A stretch of 5,626 nucleotides of DNA. It comes from Nitrosomonadales bacterium (GTDB lineage: Bacteria > Pseudomonadota > Gammaproteobacteria > Burkholderiales > Sulfuricellaceae). The translations under genes and the position numbers were made by a program. Every line of letters begins with the position of its first letter. Position 1 is the first letter of the stretch. The notes beneath the pieces are model-generated. The model was not told the origin of the DNA. It saw nothing but the letters and a program-made list of their open reading frames with translations, and searched no databases. The stretch covers positions 1 through 5,626 of the forward strand of contig PQAG01000202.1 in NCBI GenBank assembly GCA_003104895.1, written 5' to 3'. Positions 1 to 5,579 of the stretch are shown piece by piece.

Positions 1-202
1 TCTCGTAGGTGCCGTCTTCGCGGTCTATCGTTTGATGGGCAAAACCCCATTCCTGCAGGATGGGGAAAAGCATCTGGGGTTTGCGGTGAATCAGGAGCCG
101 CAGGCGCTCGCCGGGAAGCAGCGTTTCAATGGCTTCCAGCGTCAGCTCCAGCGGCTCCGGCGGCTCCAGCCAGAGGGCATCGAGGACGCGCTCTTTTACC
201 AT
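1..202 (-). CDS. DUF2249 domain protein, partial (runs off left edge)
   Basis: Reading the minus strand from the ATG at 202-200 gives 67 codons before the window edge. The protein begins MVKERVLDALWLEPPEP and continues with a conserved-looking PGERLRLLIHRKP segment and LQEWGF. This is the DUF2249 pattern (short alpha/beta proteins related in fold to TusA/SirA): an N-terminal strand ending in EPPEPLE, a helix, then GERLR, a basic/Pro turn and a WGF near the C-terminus. DUF2249 domains have no firmly established reaction; they often sit beside hemerythrin, NnrS and denitrification genes, which is the context here. The ATG lies one base after the TAG stop (206-204) of the upstream hemerythrin gene, and an in-frame TAA at 214-212 rules out an earlier start, so translation is probably coupled. 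Only the last few residues appear to be missing, judged from the usual length of about 70-90 aa. Confidence 0.82.
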   Translation of the reverse strand, partial: MVKERVLDALWLEPPEPLELTLEAIETLLPGERLRLLIHRKPQMLFPILQEWGFAHQTIDREDGTYE

Positions 203-203
203 G

Positions 204-644
204 CTACCCGCTTATGGCGCGCATGCGCCCGATCAGGTCCTCCGCCTCGCCCGCCAAAACCTGATCAGCCATGTGATAGAGCATCTGCTCCTCTTTCATG
301 TTGTGCTGCTGCATGATGATGAGCAGGGTTTCGCAGTCGCCAAGAAAGGCGTCGGCATCCTGGCGAGCCAGCGCGTCACTCAGCTGGTTGAGCAGATCGC
401 TCATCTGACGGTGTTCCATGCGCATGATCTGGGTGGGGCCCTGGGTCATGCCGGTACGTGCCTCGAAGGCCGGGAACATCACTTCCTCTTCCATGGCGAA
501 GTGGTGCAGCAGGGCATCATGGAAGCGGGGCCACGCCTCTGCCGCCGCTTGCCATTCTCCTCGCGCAGCAGCAGCTTCGGCCGCGGCAAACAGTGTGTCG
601 CAATGCTGGTGGTCAGGGGCGAGAAAGGCGCTGATGGTGGGCAT
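204..644 (-). CDS. Hemerythrin HHE-domain diiron protein
   Basis: A 146-aa soluble, nearly all-helical protein with the iron ligands expected of a bacterial hemerythrin-like four-helix bundle. Candidate ligands are H12/H14 in the DHQHCD motif of helix 1, H42 and H47/H48 followed by an acidic run at E52-E54 (H-x3-E) in helix 2, H78 in the MEHRQM motif of helix 3, and H114 with E118/E119 plus H124 in helix 4. Family members bind O2 or NO at a non-heme diiron centre, or act in iron-sulfur repair (YtfE/Ric type). This protein lacks the N-terminal ScdA-like domain of YtfE, so O2/NO sensing, storage or scavenging is an inference. It is first in a two-gene unit with the DUF2249 gene and is preceded by an FNR/Dnr-type promoter. 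Its Shine-Dalgarno sequence is weak (GGAA about 10 nt upstream of ATG 644). It shows no signal peptide or membrane segment, so a cytoplasmic location is expected. Confidence 0.88.
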   Translation of the reverse strand: MPTISAFLAPDHQHCDTLFAAAEAAAARGEWQAAAEAWPRFHDALLHHFAMEEEVMFPAFEARTGMTQGPTQIMRMEHRQMSDLLNQLSDALARQDADAFLGDCETLLIIMQQHNMKEEQMLYHMADQVLAGEAEDLIGRMRAISG

Positions 645-676
645 GGGTTAAGAGTTCCATTGGAAAAACAATGATT

Positions 677-682
677 ATTATC
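677..682 (-). promoter_or_regulatory. -10 hexamer of the hemerythrin promoter
   Basis: GATAAT on the minus strand, 5 of 6 matches to TATAAT, lies exactly 22 bp downstream of the FNR/Dnr box. This is the spacing of class II activated promoters, where the activator replaces a -35 element. Transcription would start near 669-672, leaving a leader of about 25 nt before the ATG at 644. Confidence 0.7.
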
Positions 683-704
683 CGCATGCCTCATGCCAGG
701 CGCA

Positions 705-718
705 TTGACCTGAATCAA
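705..718 (-). promoter_or_regulatory. FNR/Dnr-type operator upstream of the hemerythrin gene
   Basis: On the minus strand the site reads TTGATTCAGGTCAA, which is TTGAT-N4-GTCAA and differs from the FNR consensus TTGAT-N4-ATCAA at one position. Its centre (711/712) is 41.5 bp upstream of a predicted start at about 670. FNR, ANR and the NO-responsive Dnr/NnrR proteins share this recognition sequence, so which of them binds cannot be told from the site alone. Confidence 0.82.
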
Positions 719-742
719 GAAAGATGCGGCTTAAGAGCTTCC

Positions 743-1975
743 TTAACCAGGCCTGTGATCAATGCGCGGGCGCCAGTAAACCGGGCCATATTTGGCAAAC
801 CAGGCGCCGTAGCAGGCAAGCCAGATGCCTGCCGCCAGAGGGTAGAACAGGCTGGCCGGGAGTCCGGACAGGTCGGGGGTGATACGCGCCATGGCGGTAA
901 ACTGAAAGCCCAGGAACAAGGCCCAGGTCGCGGCATCTGCCACGAGCTCCCTGCCGGAGTGGCCGAGAGTGACCCTGGATGCCATGGCGAGGATCATCGA
1001 GGCGAAAAATCCTATGGTCAAAGCGTGCAGCGGCGCCAGACCGAATGGCGCAGATCCGGTGGCAAAAAGCGTCAGGCTCTGCACGCCATAGAGCAGCATA
1101 GCGACGGAGAGCCAGGCGAAGCCCACATGCAGCACCGCCAGCAGCTTGACACTGAAGCTGCGCAGCAGACCCCAGGTGTAGGAGAAGTAGAGTGTGAAAG
1201 CCAAGAGGGGGAAATCGGCCAGCCACAGCAGCTGCGCTTGTTGCGCCAGTTCCAGCGATCCATGCAGCACGGCGCAGGCGAGCATGAAATAGAGCGCCCA
1301 GTAGGGGCGCACCATCGTGTAGTTCTCCAGCACCCGGCTGGAGAAGAAGGGAATCATTTTATGGCATACCGCGAGCAGGATCGGCAGCATGAACCACCAG
1401 ATTCCGGCGTGGCGCGAGAAATTCAGCGCCCAAGCGCTGTCCGTTGCCAGCCATGCCAGGTAGGCAGCCATGCCGAACCAGCCCATGATGAGAGCGATGG
1501 TGGTGATGGTGGGATGTATCTTGTCCGGGTGCGGCGTGCGCACCAGCACGCGCAGCAGGGCGTGGAGGGCGATGCCCCAGCCGGCCAGCAGGAGCGTGGC
1601 GCCTGCCAGCAGCAAGGCCTTGCCTGCCACGAGGCCAAGGTAGAAGAGCGCGATCCCGCTGGCCAGGAGAAGAAAGGAGGGCACGTAAAAGCGCGGCGGA
1701 ATTTTTTCCCCATTCATCCAGTTGGGGTAGGTGGTCATGAGGAAGCCAAAAATGAAGAACGGGAAAAAGCCATACAGCATGAGAAAGGCGTGAGCCCAGA
1801 CCGGGGCAATGCTCCAGGCCGGGGCGGCGTACAGGCCGCCATAGCGGCCGAGCAGGTCGAACAGCCACCACAGCAGGGTGAGCACACCCTGGGCTGCGCC
1901 GCCCAGCATCATCATGCGGTGAGGGGCGGCGGTAAAAGTATGCCAGGTTCGTGGGAGAGTTTTCATGGCGGACAT
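743..1975 (-). CDS. nnrS: NnrS family membrane protein (NO/nitrosative stress)
   Basis: A 410-aa (407 aa if started at the second ATG), very hydrophobic protein with about 12 predicted membrane segments, the usual size and topology of NnrS. Family hallmarks are visible in order: AAPHR at 16-20, the HAFLMLYGF block from H62 leading to FGFLMTTYPNW (to 86), CHKMIPFFSSRV at 204-215, and the H317 block ending in AMASRVTLGHSGR at about 330-342. NnrS is an inner-membrane protein reported to bind heme and copper and to protect cells against nitrosative stress, commonly under control of NO-responsive FNR/CRP-family regulators. The conserved His and Cys residues seen here would be candidate metal ligands. 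The first ATG (1975) overlaps the predicted -10 hexamer, so the ATG at 1966-1964 (MKTLPR) is the likelier start. The gene is transcribed separately from the hemerythrin unit, since each has its own operator, although no strong terminator lies between them. Confidence 0.93.
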   Translation of the reverse strand: MSAMKTLPRTWHTFTAAPHRMMMLGGAAQGVLTLLWWLFDLLGRYGGLYAAPAWSIAPVWAHAFLMLYGFFPFFIFGFLMTTYPNWMNGEKIPPRFYVPSFLLLASGIALFYLGLVAGKALLLAGATLLLAGWGIALHALLRVLVRTPHPDKIHPTITTIALIMGWFGMAAYLAWLATDSAWALNFSRHAGIWWFMLPILLAVCHKMIPFFSSRVLENYTMVRPYWALYFMLACAVLHGSLELAQQAQLLWLADFPLLAFTLYFSYTWGLLRSFSVKLLAVLHVGFAWLSVAMLLYGVQSLTLFATGSAPFGLAPLHALTIGFFASMILAMASRVTLGHSGRELVADAATWALFLGFQFTAMARITPDLSGLPASLFYPLAAGIWLACYGAWFAKYGPVYWRPRIDHRPG

Positions 1976-1979
1976 TTTA
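1974..1979 (-). promoter_or_regulatory. -10 hexamer of the nnrS promoter
   Basis: TAAAAT on the minus strand, 5 of 6 matches to TATAAT. It overlaps the first possible nnrS start codon (1975-1973). A transcript starting about 7 nt further on would begin at or within two bases of the in-frame ATG at 1966, giving a leaderless or nearly leaderless mRNA. Confidence 0.65.
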
Positions 1980-2001
1980 GCCCGAGAGGCAAGCCAAGAA
2001 A

Positions 2002-2015
2002 TTGAGGCAGGTCAA
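2002..2015 (-). promoter_or_regulatory. FNR/Dnr-type operator upstream of nnrS
   Basis: The minus strand reads TTGACCTGCCTCAA, i.e. TTGA-N6-TCAA with intact inner half-sites. It lies in the 41-bp gap between the diguanylate cyclase stop codon and nnrS. Its lower edge is 22 bp from the -10 hexamer at 1979-1974, the same geometry as at the hemerythrin promoter. Confidence 0.75.
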
Positions 2016-2016
2016 T

Positions 2017-3141
2017 TTACGCCGGTGAATTTGCTCCGCAGGCGACGATGCGGTCCTTGCCGCCCTGCTTTGCCGCGTACATGCGCTGATCGGCGATTTC
2101 GACCAGTTTGCGCCAGTCGTCGGTGCTGTCCAGGGTGCGTTCCGCGAGGCCAATGCTGGCGGTGACGGGGTTGCCGTCCGGACGCATGCCCAGCCCCGTT
2201 TCGCGCAGGCGCGCGAGCACTTTCCCGGCCTCGTCACAATAGCTGCTGGGCAGGATCAGGATGAACTCCTCCCCGCCCCACCGCACCAGCATGTCCCCGG
2301 TGCGCAGGCCCGCGCGGATCGCAGTCGTGGCGGCGACCAGAATCTGGTCGCCGGCATCGTGTCCATAGGTGTCGTTGACGCTCTTGAAATTGTCCAGATC
2401 GACGAAGGCCACCGACAGCGGGGTGTTGCTGCGTGTGGCAATAATGAACTGGATTTCCAGCAGCTCCTCGCCGCTCATGCGGGAAAAGCAGCTGGTCAGG
2501 GGGTCGCGCACGGCCTGCCTTACCAGTGCAATCATGAAACCCAGCTGGCTCATGCCGCTCATGGTCGCAACTGCCGCAATCATGCCTGACAGCCACACGG
2601 TGCCGATGAGGTGGCTGAGATTGAGCATGTCCAGCCCTGCCAGGCTGGCGGCAAATTCGGCGCCGACCACCGGCAGGGCGAATGCCATTCCCTCGATTGC
2701 GGTCAGCGGAAACATGCCAAGGCCTGCGACCATCACGAAAGGCAGGAAGGCATATATGCCGGCGATGGTGGATGTCAGGCCATTGGCGTCGGTCTGCTGC
2801 ATCACCGTATAGGAAAAAACATAGAACACGGTGGGAATGAGATACAGGGCCGCCAGCGCGATATAGGTGTCACGCATGCGGGAGGAACCACGGAACGAGA
2901 TGGCCAGCAATGCAAAGGCCATGCTGGCGACAAGCCTGCCTGCTGCCAGCTTACCCCAGGCGGGCCAAGGCAGAACGTAGGCGTCTATGGCGATCCATAA
3001 CGCGGTAAGCAGTGCGAACAGGGCCGCGATGATGCGCACGCGCAACAGAATCATTTCGGCGCGCCGCGTCGTCAGGAGAGGCATGTGCTTGCCCGGCCAG
3101 AATAGCCAGACCAATTCCTCGTCCGCGAGGTTTTTCCTCAT
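2017..3141 (-). CDS. Membrane-anchored diguanylate cyclase (GGDEF)
   Basis: A 374-aa protein that should make cyclic di-GMP from two GTP. Residues about 34-205 form some five or six hydrophobic segments, an N-terminal membrane sensor region that I cannot assign to a named MASE-type family. The GGDEF domain runs from about D213 to 365. Its signature is GGEEF at 289-293, and the residues equivalent to the metal and GTP ligands of PleD are present: D248 in FVDLD, K253, N256, D265 and E291. An RTGD motif (280-283), five residues before GGEEF, is a complete product-inhibition I-site (RxxD). The domain opens with DPLTSCFSR, a divergent form of the usual DxLTxLxNRR. It lacks EAL, PAS and HAMP domains. 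The start at ATG 3141 is supported by a strong GAGGAGG Shine-Dalgarno sequence at 3156-3150, 8 nt upstream. The gene ends 41 bp before nnrS and is divergent from nrdD. The signal it senses is unknown. Confidence 0.93.
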   Translation of the reverse strand: MRKNLADEELVWLFWPGKHMPLLTTRRAEMILLRVRIIAALFALLTALWIAIDAYVLPWPAWGKLAAGRLVASMAFALLAISFRGSSRMRDTYIALAALYLIPTVFYVFSYTVMQQTDANGLTSTIAGIYAFLPFVMVAGLGMFPLTAIEGMAFALPVVGAEFAASLAGLDMLNLSHLIGTVWLSGMIAAVATMSGMSQLGFMIALVRQAVRDPLTSCFSRMSGEELLEIQFIIATRSNTPLSVAFVDLDNFKSVNDTYGHDAGDQILVAATTAIRAGLRTGDMLVRWGGEEFILILPSSYCDEAGKVLARLRETGLGMRPDGNPVTASIGLAERTLDSTDDWRKLVEIADQRMYAAKQGGKDRIVACGANSPA

Positions 3142-3262
3142 AAAGGATGCCTCCTCAGAATTACTGTTTTTGGGCTTGTATCGTTAGTCCATGTTTTTAA
3201 AAAAGGTTATCACAAAATTTATGGGCGCATTTGACATTGAGATAAAAATATCACTAAATCTA

Positions 3263-3290
3263 TTGACCTGATCACTACATGGAGTATATT
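3263..3290 (+). promoter_or_regulatory. Sigma70-like promoter of nrdD
   Basis: TTGACC at 3263-3268 (5/6 to TTGACA) and TATATT at 3285-3290 (5/6 to TATAAT) are separated by 16 bp. Transcription would start near 3297 and give a leader of about 47 nt. The -10 element overlaps the end of an NrdR-type box, and a second box lies just downstream of the start, so NrdR binding would block the promoter. A perfect TTGACA also occurs at 3231-3236, but its partner at -10 is poor. Confidence 0.6.
3272..3287 (+). promoter_or_regulatory. NrdR box 1 (candidate)
   Basis: TCACTACATGGAGTAT matches 12 of 16 positions of the NrdR consensus ACACWATATNTWGTGT as I recall it. It overlaps the nrdD -10 hexamer. NrdR is the ATP/dATP-sensing repressor of RNR operons and binds pairs of such boxes. 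Confidence 0.55.
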
Positions 3291-3302
3291 TGCAAAAAAA
3301 TA

Positions 3303-3318
3303 CCGCAACATATTGTGT
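3303..3318 (+). promoter_or_regulatory. NrdR box 2 (candidate)
   Basis: CCGCAACATATTGTGT matches 13 of 16 positions of the NrdR consensus, with a perfect right half (ATATTGTGT). It starts 31 bp after box 1, with a 15-bp linker, which is the usual three-helical-turn spacing of NrdR box pairs. It lies in the predicted 5' leader of nrdD. Confidence 0.65.
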
Positions 3319-3329
3319 GTTGCGTCATT

Positions 3330-3336
3330 GGAGGAG
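3330..3336 (+). promoter_or_regulatory. Shine-Dalgarno sequence that sets the nrdD start
   Basis: GGAGGAG lies 7 nt before the ATG at 3344 and only 1 nt before the in-frame ATG at 3338, so 3344 is the better start. The longer open frame beginning with TTG at 3290 would start inside the -10 element and upstream of the predicted transcript start, so it is not used. Confidence 0.8.
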
Positions 3337-3343
3337 AATGAAG

Positions 3344-5374
3344 ATGAGCGTTGTGCAAGGGGAGCAGGGCGTGCTGAGTCTGCCGCGTGCGGTGATCAAG
3401 CGCGATGGTTCGGTTGCGGTGTTCGATGGCGACAAGATCCGTTCGGCCATTGCACGTGCCGGGGCGGCCAGCGGCGAATTCGATGCCGGCGAGGCGGCGC
3501 TGTTGAGCGCCCAGGTGGCCAAGGTGCTGATCCACAAGTTCCGCAACGAGCCGCCCAGCATCGAGAATATCCAGGACGTGGTGGAGCAGGTGCTGATCTC
3601 CGCCAATCACCTCAAGACCGTTCGCGCCTACATCGTCTATCGCGAGCAGCACACCAAGCTGCGCCAGGACAAGAAGACGGTGGTGGATGTCGGCAGTTCC
3701 ATCAATGAATACCTTGAGCAGCTCGACTGGCGCGTCAACGCCAACGCCAACCAGGGCTATTCCCTGGGCGGCCTGATCCTGAATGTCTCGGGCAAGGTGG
3801 TGGCCAACTACTGGCTCAACCACGTCTATCCTCCTGAAGTGGGCGTGGCCCACCGCGAGGGCGACATCCATGTGCATGATCTCGACATGCTGGCCGGCTA
3901 CTGTGCCGGATGGTCGCTGCGCACCCTGCTGACCGAAGGACTGAATGGCGTGCCGGGCAAGGTCGAGGCAGGGCCGCCCAAGCACATGTCCAGCGCGGTG
4001 GGGCAGATCGTCAACTTCCTCGGCACCTTGCAGAACGAGTGGGCCGGGGCGCAGGCATTCAGCTCCTTCGATACCTACATGGCGCCCTTCGTGCGCAACG
4101 ACAAACTGCCCTATGCGCAGGTCAAGCAGTACATCCAGGAACTGATCTACAATCTCAACGTGCCTTCGCGCTGGGGCACGCAGACGCCATTCACCAACCT
4201 GACCTTCGACTGGACCTGCCCGGAAGACCTGAAAGAGCAGGTGCCCATCATCGGCGGCAAGGAAATGCCTTATTCCTACGGCGACCTGCAGGCAGAGATG
4301 GACATGATCAATCGCGCCTACATCGAGGTCATGACCACGGGCGACGCCAAGGGGCGGGTGTTCACCTTCCCCATCCCGACCTACAACATGACCCCGGATT
4401 TCCCCTGGGAATCGGAAAACGCCAAGCTGCTGTTCGAGATGACGGCCAAGTACGGCCTCCCTTACTTCCAGAACTTCATCAATTCAGAGCTCAAGCCCAA
4501 CATGATCCGCTCCATGTGCTGCCGCCTGCAGCTCGACCTGCGCGAACTGCTCAAGCGCGGCAACGGCCTGTTCGGCAGCGCGGAGCAGACCGGCTCGGTG
4601 GGCGTGGTCACCATCAACTGCGCGCGCCTGGGTTTCCTCTACAAGGGCAATGAAGAAGGCCTGCTGGCGCGCCTGGACGAGCTGCTGGAGATCGGCAAGA
4701 ACAGCCTGGAAATCAAGCGCAAGGTGATCCAGCGCCACATGGACGCCGGCCTGTTCCCCTATACCAAGCGTTATCTCGGTACCTTGCGCAACCATTTCTC
4801 CACCCTGGGCGTGAACGGCATCAATGAAATGATCCGCAACTTCACGGATGATCAGCACGACATCACCACCGAATATGGCCATGCCTTCGCGGTGCGCCTG
4901 CTGGATCACGTGCGTGCCCGGATGCTGGCCTTCCAGGACGAAACCGGCCACATGTACAACCTCGAAGCCACCCCGGCGGAAGGCACCACTTACCGCTTCG
5001 CCAAGGAGGACAGGAAGCGCTTTCCGGATATCCTCCAGGCGGGCACGCGCGAAATGCCTTACTACACCAATTCCTCGCAACTGCCGGTGGGCTTCACCGA
5101 TGACCCGTTCGAGGCGCTGGAGCGGCAGGACGAGCTGCAGAAGAAATACACCGGCGGCACCGTGCTGCACCTCTACATGACCGAGCGCATTTCCAGCGCA
5201 GAAGCGTGCAAGAACCTGGTCAAGCGCTCGCTGGAACGCTTCCGCCTGCCCTATATCACGGTTACGCCGACCTTCTCGATCTGCCCGACACACGGCTATC
5301 TGGATGGGGAGCACAAGTTCTGTCCCAAGTGCGATGAGGAAATTCTCGCCAAAAAACGTCAACAAGCCGCTTAG
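3344..5374 (+). CDS. nrdD: Anaerobic (class III) ribonucleoside-triphosphate reductase catalytic subunit, lacking the glycyl-radical segment
   Basis: A 676-aa cytoplasmic enzyme that reduces ribonucleoside triphosphates to dNTPs without oxygen. An ATP-cone allosteric domain spans about 14-105 (VIKRDGS at 17-23). The ten-stranded barrel follows, with the reducing cysteine candidate C187 in AGYCAGWSL and the thiyl-radical cysteine in SMCCRL (C392/C393; by family alignment probably C393). A zinc-ribbon-like site near the C-terminus has C647, H650, C660 and C663 (CPTH...CPKC). The protein then ends with KKRQQAA at a TAG codon (5372-5374). Complete NrdD proteins (about 712 aa in E. coli, 747 in L. 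lactis) continue from the zinc site into a glycyl-radical loop with RVxGY; that part is absent here and is encoded by the next ORF in the same frame. Without it this chain should not be catalytically competent alone. Regulation by NrdR is suggested by the upstream boxes. Membership of the family is certain; activity as a two-chain enzyme is inferred. Confidence 0.96.
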   Translation: MSVVQGEQGVLSLPRAVIKRDGSVAVFDGDKIRSAIARAGAASGEFDAGEAALLSAQVAKVLIHKFRNEPPSIENIQDVVEQVLISANHLKTVRAYIVYREQHTKLRQDKKTVVDVGSSINEYLEQLDWRVNANANQGYSLGGLILNVSGKVVANYWLNHVYPPEVGVAHREGDIHVHDLDMLAGYCAGWSLRTLLTEGLNGVPGKVEAGPPKHMSSAVGQIVNFLGTLQNEWAGAQAFSSFDTYMAPFVRNDKLPYAQVKQYIQELIYNLNVPSRWGTQTPFTNLTFDWTCPEDLKEQVPIIGGKEMPYSYGDLQAEMDMINRAYIEVMTTGDAKGRVFTFPIPTYNMTPDFPWESENAKLLFEMTAKYGLPYFQNFINSELKPNMIRSMCCRLQLDLRELLKRGNGLFGSAEQTGSVGVVTINCARLGFLYKGNEEGLLARLDELLEIGKNSLEIKRKVIQRHMDAGLFPYTKRYLGTLRNHFSTLGVNGINEMIRNFTDDQHDITTEYGHAFAVRLLDHVRARMLAFQDETGHMYNLEATPAEGTTYRFAKEDRKRFPDILQAGTREMPYYTNSSQLPVGFTDDPFEALERQDELQKKYTGGTVLHLYMTERISSAEACKNLVKRSLERFRLPYITVTPTFSICPTHGYLDGEHKFCPKCDEEILAKKRQQAA

Positions 5375-5377
5375 GAG
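5373..5377 (+). promoter_or_regulatory. Shine-Dalgarno sequence of the small glycyl-radical ORF, overlapping the nrdD stop
   Basis: AGGAG begins on the second base of the nrdD TAG stop codon and lies 6 nt before the ATG at 5384. This is near-ideal spacing. It indicates that the small ORF is translated by its own initiation or by termination-reinitiation, not that it is debris after a sequencing error. Confidence 0.8.
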
Positions 5378-5383
5378 ATAAAC

Positions 5384-5575
5384 ATGACCGATCTGTCCCA
5401 GCAAACCAATCTCAAACCCGAAGTCATCCTCAAGGACGAGGAGCGCCAGCCGTGCGAGGTCTGGACGCGCGTGATGGGCTATCACCGTCCGATGGCTTCG
5501 TTCAACGTGGGTAAAAAAGGTGAATTCTACGAACGCCAGTATTTCTGCGAATCCCGCACCAATCTCGCCAGCTGA
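5384..5575 (+). CDS. Stand-alone glycyl-radical domain of class III RNR (split NrdD C-terminus)
   Basis: A 63-aa protein whose second half is the C-terminal glycyl-radical segment of NrdD: CEVWTRVMGY at 24-33, then HRP, a FNVGKKGEF stretch and ERQYF. By family comparison G32 in R29-V-M-G-Y33 is the residue that activase NrdG would convert to the glycyl radical. The first 20 residues are polar and linker-like. It has no zinc ribbon or barrel of its own, so it must dock into the NrdD barrel to place G32 near the thiyl cysteine. A parallel is GrcA (YfiD), a small protein that supplies a glycyl radical to pyruvate formate-lyase. The ORF is in the same frame as nrdD, separated from it by the TAG plus three sense codons, and has its own Shine-Dalgarno sequence. 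Readthrough of the amber codon would give a chain of about 743 residues, the size of one-piece NrdD proteins. Identity of the domain is clear; assembly in trans is inferred. Confidence 0.9.
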   Translation: MTDLSQQTNLKPEVILKDEERQPCEVWTRVMGYHRPMASFNVGKKGEFYERQYFCESRTNLAS

Positions 5576-5579
5576 CAAA

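Larger units (their letters stand above)
3142..3343. promoter_or_regulatory. Divergent AT-rich control region between diguanylate cyclase and nrdD
   Basis: About 200 bp without a gene, clearly more AT-rich than the flanking coding DNA. Rightward it holds a sigma70-like promoter and NrdR-type boxes for nrdD. Leftward it holds the Shine-Dalgarno sequence of the diguanylate cyclase, but I see no convincing -35/-10 pair and no complete FNR-type box for that gene. An imperfect direct repeat (TATCAC-W-AAAT-Y-TAT) occurs at 3208-3224 and 3249-3265, with 14 of 17 bases the same. Confidence 0.7.

Noticed and set aside
671..2005. Long plus-strand open frame of 444 codons antisense to nnrS
   Set aside because: Its translation is rich in Gln, Gly, Glu and Arg with no recognisable domain, and it mirrors a clear NnrS gene on the other strand. 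It is a GC-rich shadow frame.
3263..3276. FNR-like site TTGACCTGATCACT upstream of nrdD
   Set aside because: The half-sites TTGA and TCA are one base too close for the TTGA-N6-TCAA pattern, and the second half lacks its last A. The TTGACC is better explained as a -35 element.
3290..3343. Extended nrdD start at TTG 3290
   Set aside because: This codon overlaps the end of the -10 hexamer and lies upstream of the expected transcript start, while GGAGGAG is well placed for ATG 3344.
3275..3985. Minus-strand open frame of 236 codons antisense to the start of nrdD
   Set aside because: It overlaps the nrdD promoter and ATP cone and has no recognisable features.
5340..5384. Sequencing error as the cause of the nrdD split
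   Set aside because: A well-placed AGGAG overlapping the stop and an ATG 6 nt after it argue for a genuine separate gene. A single-base substitution error cannot be excluded from the sequence alone.
4484..5578. Minus-strand open frame of 364 codons antisense to nrdD and the small ORF
   Set aside because: It lies opposite two well-supported coding regions, has no family resemblance or ribosome binding site, and shows the Leu/Ala/Gly-rich composition of a shadow frame.
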